The position numbers and the translations under genes are program-made. DNA of 13,443 bases. Origin: JdFR-22 sp046537735 (GTDB lineage Archaea > Halobacteriota > Archaeoglobi > Archaeoglobales > Archaeoglobaceae). The number at the start of each line of letters is the position of its first letter. The stretch's first letter is position 1. Under the pieces are notes generated by a model, which saw only the letters and a list, made by a program, of their open reading frames with translations, was not told the DNA's origin and ran no database searches. The DNA lies in NCBI GenBank assembly GCA_046537735.1, contig JBKHKH010000047.1, forward strand, positions 1 to 13,443, read 5' to 3'. Of the stretch, positions 7,370 through 13,443 are shown piece by piece.

Positions 7370-8968
7370 TTAGCGAATATCATTTGCTATAATGTATGCT
7401 GCTTTGTCTTCTTGAGATTCAACTTTAAACTTGCTGATGCTTTTTCCCTTAATTGCATGAAGTATCATCTGCCCTCTTTCTCCGCACTCCATCTCGCCGA
7501 TATGCATTTTCTTGCCTTCGTAGTAGTTTTTGAGAATTCCCAGTCTCATAAGAGTAGCATCTCCTCGTAGCTTGCCGCTGGCAAGCTCTTCTACCTTTTC
7601 CAGATAATGTATAAAGTTAGCTATATATATTCCGTAAGTTCTGAATAATATGAACGAAAGTGAGGCAGCCTTCATGTAAAGGTCAGCTGCGTTCTCTTTT
7701 TCCCCTTTTTGCTCCATGGCTTTTGCCGCTGTGATGTAAACCCCGGTCCTGACCTCTGGTATAAGCTCTAGATCACTCATTATATCATATACGATCTCAA
7801 GGGCTTCATCGGTTCTGCCCAGTTTAGTGTAATAACTTGCCAAACTGTTCTTTGCTTCATAAATAAATGACTTGTGTTCTCCAGTGGCATTTTTCTCCAG
7901 ATAATCGATCAATTCTTTATAGGTGTTCTCTGCATCATCAACTCTCTCCTGCAGTTTGTATACGGAGGCGAGATTGTGATAGGCTGTGGAAACTCCCGGA
8001 ATATTTTCTCCCCGGAGAATATCTTTCCGCAGCTCTATAACTTGTTTGAACATGTGCTCTGCTTCATCATATCTTTTTGAATCTCTGTATAAGGTACCCA
8101 AGTTTTCCAGAGTAACAGAGAGGTTTTCAGGCATCTTTAGCTCAGTAAATACCTTAGCCGAATACTTGAAATGCTTTTCTGCCTCTTCATTATCTCCTCG
8201 GTGTCTACAGGCATTTCCCAGGTTGTTGAGGATCTTAGCCAGCTCAGGCATGTATTTCTCTTCATCCTGACGCGAGTAATCCATATAGATATCCAGTGCT
8301 TGAGCATAGCGGTCTTTGGCTTTATCCAGGCTACCGGAATCAAAGTACGCGCTCCCCAGCATCTTGAAAACTTCTCCTTTATTGATCCCCTCTACGCGTT
8401 TCAGCAGTTCCTCTCCGGCTTCCGTGACCTCATCTGCCCTTTTCCCGTGATTTCTACTTAGTTCAGAGAATATGCTTAACGCATGGTCAATATGTCCTGC
8501 ATTTACGCTGTGTTGCAATGCTTTGACTTTAAAGACAGGGTTCTCACTTTTCTCAGCTTTTTTGGAGTAATAGTTATATGCAAGAGAGTGATACTCCTTT
8601 TTATCTTCTGAAAACATTTTTTTTGTTTCGGGAGCGGTAAAGGCTATGGTATCTTCTTCTGTTTTCAGCAGTCCTGCTTGAGCTAGCTCATCCAGAACCC
8701 CATCTAAATTGCCAAAATCTGTGAAAGCGTCCTGAATGCTCTCATAATCAATATCCTCATCTATCATGGATAAGCTCTTGAGGAGATATAAAGCCTGGTC
8801 ACTTAGGAGCAACTCCACAACCTTTTTTAATTGTTCTCCACCATCAGTGATCTCTTGAAGGGAACGATAATCTTCATGGCTGAATTTATTCTTATTCCTA
8901 TCCATTAGCTCATTGGCAAACGATTTTAAGGCTGATTCTTGTTCAACACTTTCAATGTTTTCTTCCAT
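7370..8968 (-). CDS. TPR protein with N-terminal winged-helix-like region
   Basis: The 532-residue protein consists mostly of tetratricopeptide repeats, a scaffold for protein-protein contacts. About six repeats can be seen at roughly 201-234, 245-278, 285-318, 327-360, 372-402 and 409-439, with typical pieces such as L-N-N-L-G-N-A and Y-D-E-A-E-H-M-F. Residues about 51-119 look like the winged helix that follows the NTPase in STAND-type ATPases (L-L-S-D-Q-A-L-Y-L-L-K-S-L, then GLLKTEEDTIAFTAPETKKMF), but no P-loop is present. The C-terminal 90 residues match no repeat. It has no membrane segment or signal peptide. I chose the ATG at 8968 because GGTG lies 5 bases upstream; an in-frame GTG at 9001 would add 11 residues without family support. 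It appears to be a separate unit from the condensin operon 77 bases downstream. The partner and role are unknown. Confidence 0.85.
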   Translation of the reverse strand: MEENIESVEQESALKSFANELMDRNKNKFSHEDYRSLQEITDGGEQLKKVVELLLSDQALYLLKSLSMIDEDIDYESIQDAFTDFGNLDGVLDELAQAGLLKTEEDTIAFTAPETKKMFSEDKKEYHSLAYNYYSKKAEKSENPVFKVKALQHSVNAGHIDHALSIFSELSRNHGKRADEVTEAGEELLKRVEGINKGEVFKMLGSAYFDSGSLDKAKDRYAQALDIYMDYSRQDEEKYMPELAKILNNLGNACRHRGDNEEAEKHFKYSAKVFTELKMPENLSVTLENLGTLYRDSKRYDEAEHMFKQVIELRKDILRGENIPGVSTAYHNLASVYKLQERVDDAENTYKELIDYLEKNATGEHKSFIYEAKNSLASYYTKLGRTDEALEIVYDIMSDLELIPEVRTGVYITAAKAMEQKGEKENAADLYMKAASLSFILFRTYGIYIANFIHYLEKVEELASGKLRGDATLMRLGILKNYYEGKKMHIGEMECGERGQMILHAIKGKSISKFKVESQEDKAAYIIANDIR

Positions 8969-8973
8969 AATTA

Positions 8974-8977
8974 CACC
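8974..8977 (-). promoter_or_regulatory. Ribosome-binding site deciding the TPR gene start
   Basis: GGTG on the minus strand sits 5 bases before the ATG at 8968, matching the anti-Shine-Dalgarno end of archaeal 16S rRNA. It supports this ATG over the GTG at 9001. It also makes this the one first gene here likely to have a conventional leader. Confidence 0.5.
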
Positions 8978-9015
8978 TGAACCGGCTAGATGTGTTTGCA
9001 CTCATAAAGGTTACG

Positions 9016-9023
9016 CTTATTAA
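9016..9023 (-). promoter_or_regulatory. Possible TATA-like box of the TPR gene
   Basis: TTAATAAG on the minus strand would place the transcript start near 8994, about 25 bases before the chosen ATG and including the GGTG motif. The match is weak. Confidence 0.35.
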
Positions 9024-9091
9024 CTCCTCCAAGTTTGAGATGATTTCGAAAGTAGCACTATACTGGGTAATGGATTACGGATTAAAAAACG

Positions 9092-9099
9092 TTTAATAA
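9092..9099 (+). promoter_or_regulatory. TATA-like box of the PrsW-family gene
   Basis: TTTAATAA lies with its centre about 26 bases before the ATG at 9121. The predicted start coincides with the first base of the coding region, so the mRNA is probably leaderless; no Shine-Dalgarno motif is seen. Confidence 0.5.
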
Positions 9100-9120
9100 T
9101 GGAAGAATTATCTGGCATCA

Positions 9121-9783
9121 ATGCATACCCTCGCCCTTATATTTGTTCTGGCGTACGCTCCCAGTATCGCTTTACTGTGGTATTTTTACCACAAGGATAA
9201 ATATGAGCCGGAACCCAGAAAGTATGTAATCCTGACATTTATTTACGGAGCTATAAACTCCGTGGTCATTGCCGTATTTCTGGAGGGTCTGATCTTCCAG
9301 GCTATTCCCAGCACGGCTTTGACTATAGCCATAGTTGCGGCATTAATAGAAGAGCCTGCAAAAGCTTTCGTGGTGAGGGTACCCTACAAAGCAGGGCAGA
9401 TGGATGGGATCATGGATGGGGTGGTCTACGGAGCGGCTGCGGGACTGGGATTCGCTGCAACTGAGAACCTTTTTTACGGGATGGGCTTTGGAGCCGGCAT
9501 AACTTTCGTAAGGGCGCTGCTGACCCCTATTGCCCACGGGGTGTGGACCGCAACTGTGGGTGTGGGATTCGGTTTGAGGGCCGAAAAGAGGTCATACTCA
9601 GCTCTTCCCATTCTACTGCTTATAGCCATATTCCTTCATTTCCTGTGGAACTACGCAGCATCCATGGCCCAACAAAACGAATCTTTTATCTCCATCCAGG
9701 TTTTGCTCATCCTGCTCAACATTTATATAGTCTTTTACTTGATGAGACGGGGCCTTAAAGAGGATAAGATAAGATTTGGTTAG
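9121..9783 (+). CDS. PrsW-family intramembrane metalloprotease
   Basis: PrsW proteins are multi-pass membrane proteases. In Bacillus subtilis PrsW cleaves the anti-sigma factor RsiW; in archaea the substrates are unknown. The 220-residue protein has about six to seven hydrophobic segments (near 4-24, 35-58, 63-85, 98-118, 122-150, 160-180, 188-208). The family motifs are intact: EEPAK at 77-81, MDGIMDG at 94-100, FAATEN at 111-116 with E115, H139 in AHGVW, and H173 in HFLWN. The Glu and His residues are the presumed metal and catalytic residues. It begins with its first Met directly before the first membrane helix. It is a single gene between the divergent TPR gene and a convergent operon, so context gives no substrate. 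Archaea lack sigma/anti-sigma pairs of the RsiW type, so the bacterial role should not be transferred. Confidence 0.88.
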   Translation: MHTLALIFVLAYAPSIALLWYFYHKDKYEPEPRKYVILTFIYGAINSVVIAVFLEGLIFQAIPSTALTIAIVAALIEEPAKAFVVRVPYKAGQMDGIMDGVVYGAAAGLGFAATENLFYGMGFGAGITFVRALLTPIAHGVWTATVGVGFGLRAEKRSYSALPILLLIAIFLHFLWNYAASMAQQNESFISIQVLLILLNIYIVFYLMRRGLKEDKIRFG

Positions 9784-9829
9784 CCCATACTAAAAAGCCT
9801 GAAGAAGATGGAGATAAACTTATATTGGG

Positions 9830-10306
9830 TCAATCTTTGCGTATTTCACATTTAATGGAATCGATAGTGGCAAAGATCCTCTTCTCTTTCCCCTCTTCAT
9901 CACCTGATAACCTTTCCACATTCAATTCTTTTAAAATGCTCATCGATTCAGCTCTTGAGGGAGTGTCAAATTCATAGCTGGTCTTACCTTTTATAACATC
10001 CATAAAAACAGAATCGCTGTTGTTGGTGAGAATGGCAAACGGAAAAGGATTTTTATCGATCACTCTGGCAATGGCTATGGTCCTTCTTTCCAGAGGTACC
10101 AATGGCCTGGCAAGACGCTCAAATTTCAGGATCATGAAATTGACTCCTTCAGGCTTCAGCGCCAGCTCTGCGGTCATATTATATTCTTCTTCATTAACAG
10201 TGAACTTTTTATTCAGGTTTTGAACGAAATCCTCCTCAAGATAACCCTTGTGCTCCTTAAGGTAGTCTTTCCATTCGCTGACCATTTCTTCAATTTCCGG
10301 CAGCAT
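9830..10306 (-). CDS. Small HsdR N-terminal-domain-like protein, possibly inactive
   Basis: The 158 residues resemble the stand-alone HsdR_N type fold found in type I restriction subunits and in small archaeal proteins. The match rests on the ordered pattern of a variable strand, F-M-I-L-K-F-E-R (57-64), then ERRTIAIARVI (73-83) and FPFAILTN (88-95). In active PD-(D/E)XK relatives the strand reads E-x-K; here the aligned residues are I59-L60-K61, so the acidic ligand seems missing, although E63 might substitute. There are no HsdR helicase, HsdM or HsdS genes in the window, so this is not a restriction locus. The gene lies 12 bases after the thioesterase gene and probably shares its transcript. 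No Shine-Dalgarno motif is seen before the ATG at 10306; a second in-frame ATG follows seven codons later. The function is unknown. Confidence 0.7.
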   Translation of the reverse strand: MLPEIEEMVSEWKDYLKEHKGYLEEDFVQNLNKKFTVNEEEYNMTAELALKPEGVNFMILKFERLARPLVPLERRTIAIARVIDKNPFPFAILTNNSDSVFMDVIKGKTSYEFDTPSRAESMSILKELNVERLSGDEEGKEKRIFATIDSIKCEIRKD

Positions 10307-10318
10307 CTAGAATAAGTT

Positions 10319-10720
10319 TCAATCTTTTATTATTTCACCTTTACCGTAAGAGACGGCATCTCCTTGGGCTATGAGCTCTTCACCCTTAAAAACTCTGGTT
10401 CTGTAGAATCCGACCCTCCAGCCCCCATATATCTTCTCAGATTCTGCGGTAAGCACATCACCTGAATAGGCAGGCTTGTAAAAATCCATCTTGATAGTAA
10501 CAGCGAACCTCTTGACATTGTCTGAGTTTGCAGCTATTCCCAGTGCAAAGTCTGCCATGGCTATCAGGAAGGAACCGTGAACTGTATTGTGGAAATTGGT
10601 GAACTCCTCTTTTACCCTACCTTTTACTGAGGCATACCCTTCCCTGACCTCAACAATATCTACTCCCAGATGCTGGCGGAAGTTATCACCCTGCAGAAAC
10701 TGGAGCAACTTCTCATCCAT
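10319..10720 (-). CDS. PaaI-type hotdog-fold acyl-CoA thioesterase
   Basis: Hotdog proteins of this group hydrolyse acyl-CoA thioesters, often aryl- or medium-chain, in the cytoplasm; the substrate cannot be read from the sequence. The 133 residues have family length. The active-site helix is clear: N45 in FHNTVHGS (43-50), followed by D57 in A-M-A-D-F-A, matching the catalytic region of PaaI. The following strands, T-I-K-M-D-F-Y-K-P-A near 75-84 and A-Q-G-D-A-V-S-Y-G near 118-126, complete the fold. I chose the ATG at 10720; an in-frame TTG at 10726 is possible. A TATA box 20-30 bases upstream overlaps the end of the methylthiotransferase gene. The gene is followed after 12 bases by the HsdR-N-like gene. 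No phenylacetate pathway genes are nearby, so a paa assignment is not supported. Confidence 0.88.
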   Translation of the reverse strand: MDEKLLQFLQGDNFRQHLGVDIVEVREGYASVKGRVKEEFTNFHNTVHGSFLIAMADFALGIAANSDNVKRFAVTIKMDFYKPAYSGDVLTAESEKIYGGWRVGFYRTRVFKGEELIAQGDAVSYGKGEIIKD

Positions 10721-10740
10721 AACCAAAAAAGGGGTACTTG

Positions 10741-10756
10741 CTATATAATTTTATAT
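10741..10756 (-). promoter_or_regulatory. TATA box of the thioesterase gene, overlapping the upstream stop codon
   Basis: ATATAAAATTATATAG on the minus strand holds two overlapping TATA-like cores (10749-10756 and 10741-10748). They predict starts near 10726 and 10718, at the thioesterase start codon. The first core overlaps the TAA of the methylthiotransferase (10751-10753), so the downstream pair can probably be transcribed on its own. Confidence 0.5.
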
Positions 10757-12016
10757 GATTTCTCCTGCCAGGTAGTTTTGGGCATAATCAACTACCTTTA
10801 CGTGGTAGAATCTGCCGGGCTCTCCTTCCTGAAGTATCACCGGACGGTAGGAATCGGTTCTGGACAAAATAGTTCCATTTTTACCGTTTCTGGTGGCCAG
10901 GACCTTTTGGTCACTGCCTAGAAATCTTCTGTTCGTTGAGTAGCTTATCTGTCTGCACAATCGGGTTAGCTTTCTGGACCTTTCTTTCTTGATCCAGTCA
11001 GGAATACCTTTCATTTTATAGGCAGCAGTCGCATGCCTGGGAGAGTAACGGGTTATGTTCACGATCTGGGGCTCAACTTCTTTTATGAGGTCATAGCTCT
11101 TCTGGAAGGAGCCTTCATCCTCGGTAGGAAATCCTGCGATTATATCTGTAGATATAAAAATGTCCTTGAAGCTCTTCCTGAAGTGGGAAACCACCTGTTT
11201 GAAGTCTTCGGCGGAGTGATCCCTGCCCATATCCTCCAGGATTTTGTTATCTCCGCTCTGCACAGGTATATGTATGAATTTGTAGATCTTGTCGCTCTTA
11301 AAAGCGTTTGTAAGCTCTTCTATACTGTTGAGAGCGTGTTGAGGATTCATCATCCCCACCCTAACTCTAAAATCTCCTTCTATCTCATTAATGGCATCAA
11401 GTAGGTCTGGAAGATCGTATTGTCCCTGGTCCAGTCCGTAGGCACCCGTATCCTGAGAGGTCAACTGTATCTCTTTGAAACCTTCTCCAACAGCCTCTTC
11501 TACTTCTTTAACAATGTTCTCTATGGTGAAGCTCTTCAGCCTGCCCCTGGCTCTTCTGGTAGCACAGAATGTGCAGTGGCCCAAGCAACCTTCAGAAATG
11601 GAAACAATGGCTATGGCGTTGTTTTTTAGCCTTCGCTTTAAGTTGCATAGACCTGCCTTATCGGCATCAGCCTTATTCACCAGTGAAAAGCTCTCTCCCC
11701 TCTCCGCACACTCAATTGCTTTACCTATATCATAAACATTGGTCCCGATGAAAATATCTGAGACCTCTTCAATCTTTTTCCTGGATATCTTAGGCAGACA
11801 TCCGGCTACAATAACTGTTTTGTTGCAGTTCAACTCTTTTATTCTCCTCAGGATCTTTCGTTCTGTATAATCGATGACACCGCAGGTGTTCAGCACTACT
11901 ATGTCTGCATCTTCTGCTCCGGCAAGCTCATGGCTCTGGGAGATAATACCCCTCATTATGTCCGAATCGGCCTGATTCATGGTACATCCATAGGTTTCGA
12001 TGTGAACTTTCACCAT
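10751..12016 (-). CDS. tRNA t6A37 methylthiotransferase, archaeal MtaB/CDKAL1 type
   Basis: This radical-SAM enzyme adds a methylthio group to C2 of t6A at position 37, giving ms2t6A in ANN-decoding tRNAs. The 421 residues contain all three expected parts. The N-terminal MTTase domain has the auxiliary cluster cysteines C11 (ETYGCTMNQAD), C45 (LNTCGV) and C73 (AGCLPK). The radical-SAM core has C144-x3-C148-x2-C151 in SEGCLGHCTFC. The C-terminal TRAM-like RNA-binding domain spans about 365-420, ending V-D-Y-A-Q-N-Y-L-A-G. The pattern fits the archaeal/eukaryotic branch better than bacterial MiaB or RimO. The start M-V-K-V-H-I-E-T-Y-G-C is standard. A TATA-like box lies about 26 bases upstream, suggesting a leaderless mRNA. 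It diverges from rfcL across 75 bases. Confidence 0.93.
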   Translation of the reverse strand: MVKVHIETYGCTMNQADSDIMRGIISQSHELAGAEDADIVVLNTCGVIDYTERKILRRIKELNCNKTVIVAGCLPKISRKKIEEVSDIFIGTNVYDIGKAIECAERGESFSLVNKADADKAGLCNLKRRLKNNAIAIVSISEGCLGHCTFCATRRARGRLKSFTIENIVKEVEEAVGEGFKEIQLTSQDTGAYGLDQGQYDLPDLLDAINEIEGDFRVRVGMMNPQHALNSIEELTNAFKSDKIYKFIHIPVQSGDNKILEDMGRDHSAEDFKQVVSHFRKSFKDIFISTDIIAGFPTEDEGSFQKSYDLIKEVEPQIVNITRYSPRHATAAYKMKGIPDWIKKERSRKLTRLCRQISYSTNRRFLGSDQKVLATRNGKNGTILSRTDSYRPVILQEGEPGRFYHVKVVDYAQNYLAGEII

Positions 12017-12038
12017 CCCACTAAGTTCGTAAAACAGA

Positions 12039-12046
12039 ATTAAAAA
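12039..12046 (-). promoter_or_regulatory. TATA-like box of the methylthiotransferase gene
   Basis: TTTTTAAT on the minus strand is centred about 26 bases before the ATG at 12016 and predicts a start at or next to it. A stronger-looking TATATAAG-like stretch at 12059-12066 is about 46 bases away and fits the opposite gene better. Confidence 0.4.
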
Positions 12047-12059
12047 TTTTGGCCAAATA

Positions 12060-12066
12060 CTTATAT
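12060..12066 (+). promoter_or_regulatory. TATA-like box of rfcL
   Basis: CTTATAT is centred about 28 bases before the ATG at 12092 and predicts a transcript start near 12089-12090, at the GTGATG start region. The mRNA would be leaderless or nearly so. Confidence 0.45.
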
Positions 12067-12091
12067 CCAGTAAAAAAGAGGGCTGTTAGTG

Positions 12092-13443
12092 ATGAATGAA
12101 CAGAGTGGGGATCAGGGAATTCTCTGGGTGGAGAAGTATAGGCCCAGGAGCATAGAGGATGTTGTTGCCGGAAAAAAAATCGTTGAATCCATTGTAAACT
12201 GGGCTGAAGAGTGGAAGAAAGGTAATAAACAGAAACCTCTACTCCTGGCCGGTCCACCGGGAATAGGAAAAACTTCCATTGCCCTAGCTGTTGCCAGCAC
12301 CTACGGATGGGAACCCATCGAAATGAATGCCAGCGACCAGAGGAACCTGAAGATCATCAACAGGATCGTGGGAGAAGGTGCATTCAGCTCAGTGTTCGAG
12401 GGAGGAGCGACAAGTCATCGATTGATCATACTGGATGAAGTAGATAATATTCACGGAAGAGAGGATTATGGGGGAGAGAGTGCTCTTAGAAAGATAATTA
12501 AGAGAAATCCCCCCCAACCTTTTATTCTCATCGCCAACGAGCCCTACAAGCTCTCTCCCAGCTTAAGGAATCTGTGCAAAATGATCAATTTCAGGAGACT
12601 AACCCCCAAACAAATTGCCTCGGTGCTATCCAAAATAGTCAAAAGAGAGGGTCTTGAGGCTGATAAAGATGCGCTCATGGCCATAGCCAAAAATTCGGGA
12701 GGGGATCTAAGGGCTGCCATCAATGATCTCCAGGCTATAGCACGTAGAAAAGGCAAGATCAAAGTCGAAGACGTGGATTTGGCAAAAAGGACTCAGGAGA
12801 CTGACATTTTCAAGGTCCTGGTTAAAGTGTTTAAAAAGCTGGATAGTGATGTTTACTATGACTCCATGCTATTGGATGAGACTCCGGAGGATCTGGTGAC
12901 GTGGGTAGAGGAAAACTTGCCTCTGGAGTATTCCGGCGAAGAGCTTTTTAGAGGTTACATGACTTTATCCAACGCCGACATCTATCTGGGTAGAGTGAGA
13001 AGGAGGCAGTACTACAGGTTATGGAAATATGCTGGTTATCTGATAACAGCAGGTGTGCAGCAGGTCAAAGATGAAGAAAGAGGCGGATTCACCAGATATA
13101 GACGTCCAGAAGTGTGGAAGAAACTCTTCCAGACCAAATCCCGTAGAGTCAAACTGGATAAGATTCTGGCCAAGATCGGTAAAAGATCTCACCTGTCCAA
13201 AAGTTCAGCCTACTCGGAAATGTACTATTCTGTCTCCATGCTTCTCTCCAGGCTGGAAACGGAGAAAGCTGCTGGAATAGCAGCTTTTTACGAATTTGAT
13301 GAGGAGGACCTGGCTTTCATTCTGGGAGATGAGAAAAGAGCTGAAGAAATAGCTGAATACTCAAAGGAAGTCAAAGAACATCAGGAAGGAGAAAAGGAAC
13401 CATTTCAGACCTTTAAATCTAAATCTAAATCTAAGCCAAAGTC
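12092..13443 (+). CDS. rfcL: Replication factor C large subunit (C-terminus cut by window edge)
   Basis: RfcL joins the small RFC subunits to load the PCNA sliding clamp on primed DNA. I translated 450 residues from the ATG at 12092 with no stop before the edge. The AAA+ motifs are intact: W-V-E-K-Y-R-P near 12-18, Walker A GPPGIGKT at 54-61, Walker B LIILDEVD at 111-118, sensor 1 N149 and sensor 2 in GGDLRAA (203-209, R207). The collar region and a charged tail follow. The visible end is a K-S-K-S-K-S-K tail encoded by a hexanucleotide repeat; the C-terminal PCNA-binding motif expected for the family is not yet seen and should lie beyond 13443. An in-frame GTG directly before the ATG is an alternative start. 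No rfcS lies upstream, where the divergent methylthiotransferase sits; the downstream side is outside the window. Confidence 0.96.
   Translation, partial: MNEQSGDQGILWVEKYRPRSIEDVVAGKKIVESIVNWAEEWKKGNKQKPLLLAGPPGIGKTSIALAVASTYGWEPIEMNASDQRNLKIINRIVGEGAFSSVFEGGATSHRLIILDEVDNIHGREDYGGESALRKIIKRNPPQPFILIANEPYKLSPSLRNLCKMINFRRLTPKQIASVLSKIVKREGLEADKDALMAIAKNSGGDLRAAINDLQAIARRKGKIKVEDVDLAKRTQETDIFKVLVKVFKKLDSDVYYDSMLLDETPEDLVTWVEENLPLEYSGEELFRGYMTLSNADIYLGRVRRRQYYRLWKYAGYLITAGVQQVKDEERGGFTRYRRPEVWKKLFQTKSRRVKLDKILAKIGKRSHLSKSSAYSEMYYSVSMLLSRLETEKAAGIAAFYEFDEEDLAFILGDEKRAEEIAEYSKEVKEHQEGEKEPFQTFKSKSKSKPK
13414..13434 (+). repeat. Hexanucleotide tandem repeat in the rfcL tail
   Basis: TAAATC recurs in tandem about three and a half times within the coding frame and encodes alternating Ser and Lys. 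The frame is kept by the six-base unit, so copy-number change would lengthen or shorten the basic tail without a frameshift. Confidence 0.7.

Noticed and set aside
9121..9783. Reading the PrsW-family gene and the TPR gene as one signalling system
   Set aside because: They are divergent and only adjacency links them; no membrane-anchored regulator is encoded here.
9784..9829. A T5 run on the minus strand (9792-9796) as terminator of the HsdR-N-like gene
   Set aside because: The run is short and single, and no second T tract or hairpin supports it.
9830..10306. A restriction-modification or other defence locus around the HsdR-N-like gene
   Set aside because: No methyltransferase, specificity subunit, helicase or other defence gene is present; neighbours are a thioesterase and a tRNA-modifying enzyme.
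12021..12300. Minus-strand open frames of 78 and 62 residues across the rfcL start
   Set aside because: They overlap the conserved AAA+ N-terminus of RfcL on the other strand and have no recognisable features.

Overview
The window looks like a piece of an archaeal, probably euryarchaeal, chromosome. The evidence is a replication factor C large subunit with a basic tail, an archaeal/eukaryotic-type methylthiotransferase for t6A37 of tRNA, a condensin operon of archaeal layout, and AT-rich TATA-like boxes about 25-30 bases before most first genes. The lineage is not resolved; Thermoplasmatota-like or an uncultured euryarchaeal group would fit. Coding density is very high: no gene-free stretch reaches 300 bases, and I see no tRNA, rRNA, CRISPR array, transposon or prophage gene.

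Layout. (1) 1-861, minus: argB, cut by the left edge. It diverges across 98 bases from ilvC (960-1964, plus), so arginine and branched-chain amino acid synthesis genes share a bidirectional promoter region. ilvC ends in a T-rich tandem repeat facing scpB. (2) 2000-7292, minus: a condensin operon in the transcription order small coiled-coil gene, smc, scpA, scpB. The genes are 24 bases apart, 32 bases apart and overlapping by one base, with one good TATA box in front. (3) 7370-8968, minus: a TPR protein with an N-terminal winged-helix-like region. It diverges from a PrsW-family membrane protease gene (9121-9783, plus). (4) 9830-12016, minus: a t6A-tRNA methylthiotransferase, a PaaI-type hotdog thioesterase and a small HsdR-N-like protein that seems to lack its catalytic acid. 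(5) 12092 to the right edge, plus: rfcL, the clamp-loader large subunit, cut at the window end and divergent from the methylthiotransferase.

How the genes work together. SMC, ScpA (kleisin) and ScpB form the chromosome-organising condensin. The coiled-coil protein encoded first in the same unit is the best candidate here for an undescribed partner. RfcL loads the PCNA clamp at replication forks. The remaining genes are metabolic or housekeeping genes without an obvious common pathway.

The most interesting points are the unassigned leading gene of the condensin operon, an scpA whose conserved sequence extends upstream of its only canonical start codon, a consistent leaderless promoter layout, and the degenerate HsdR-N-like protein. 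I did not find a clear new defence or mobile system.
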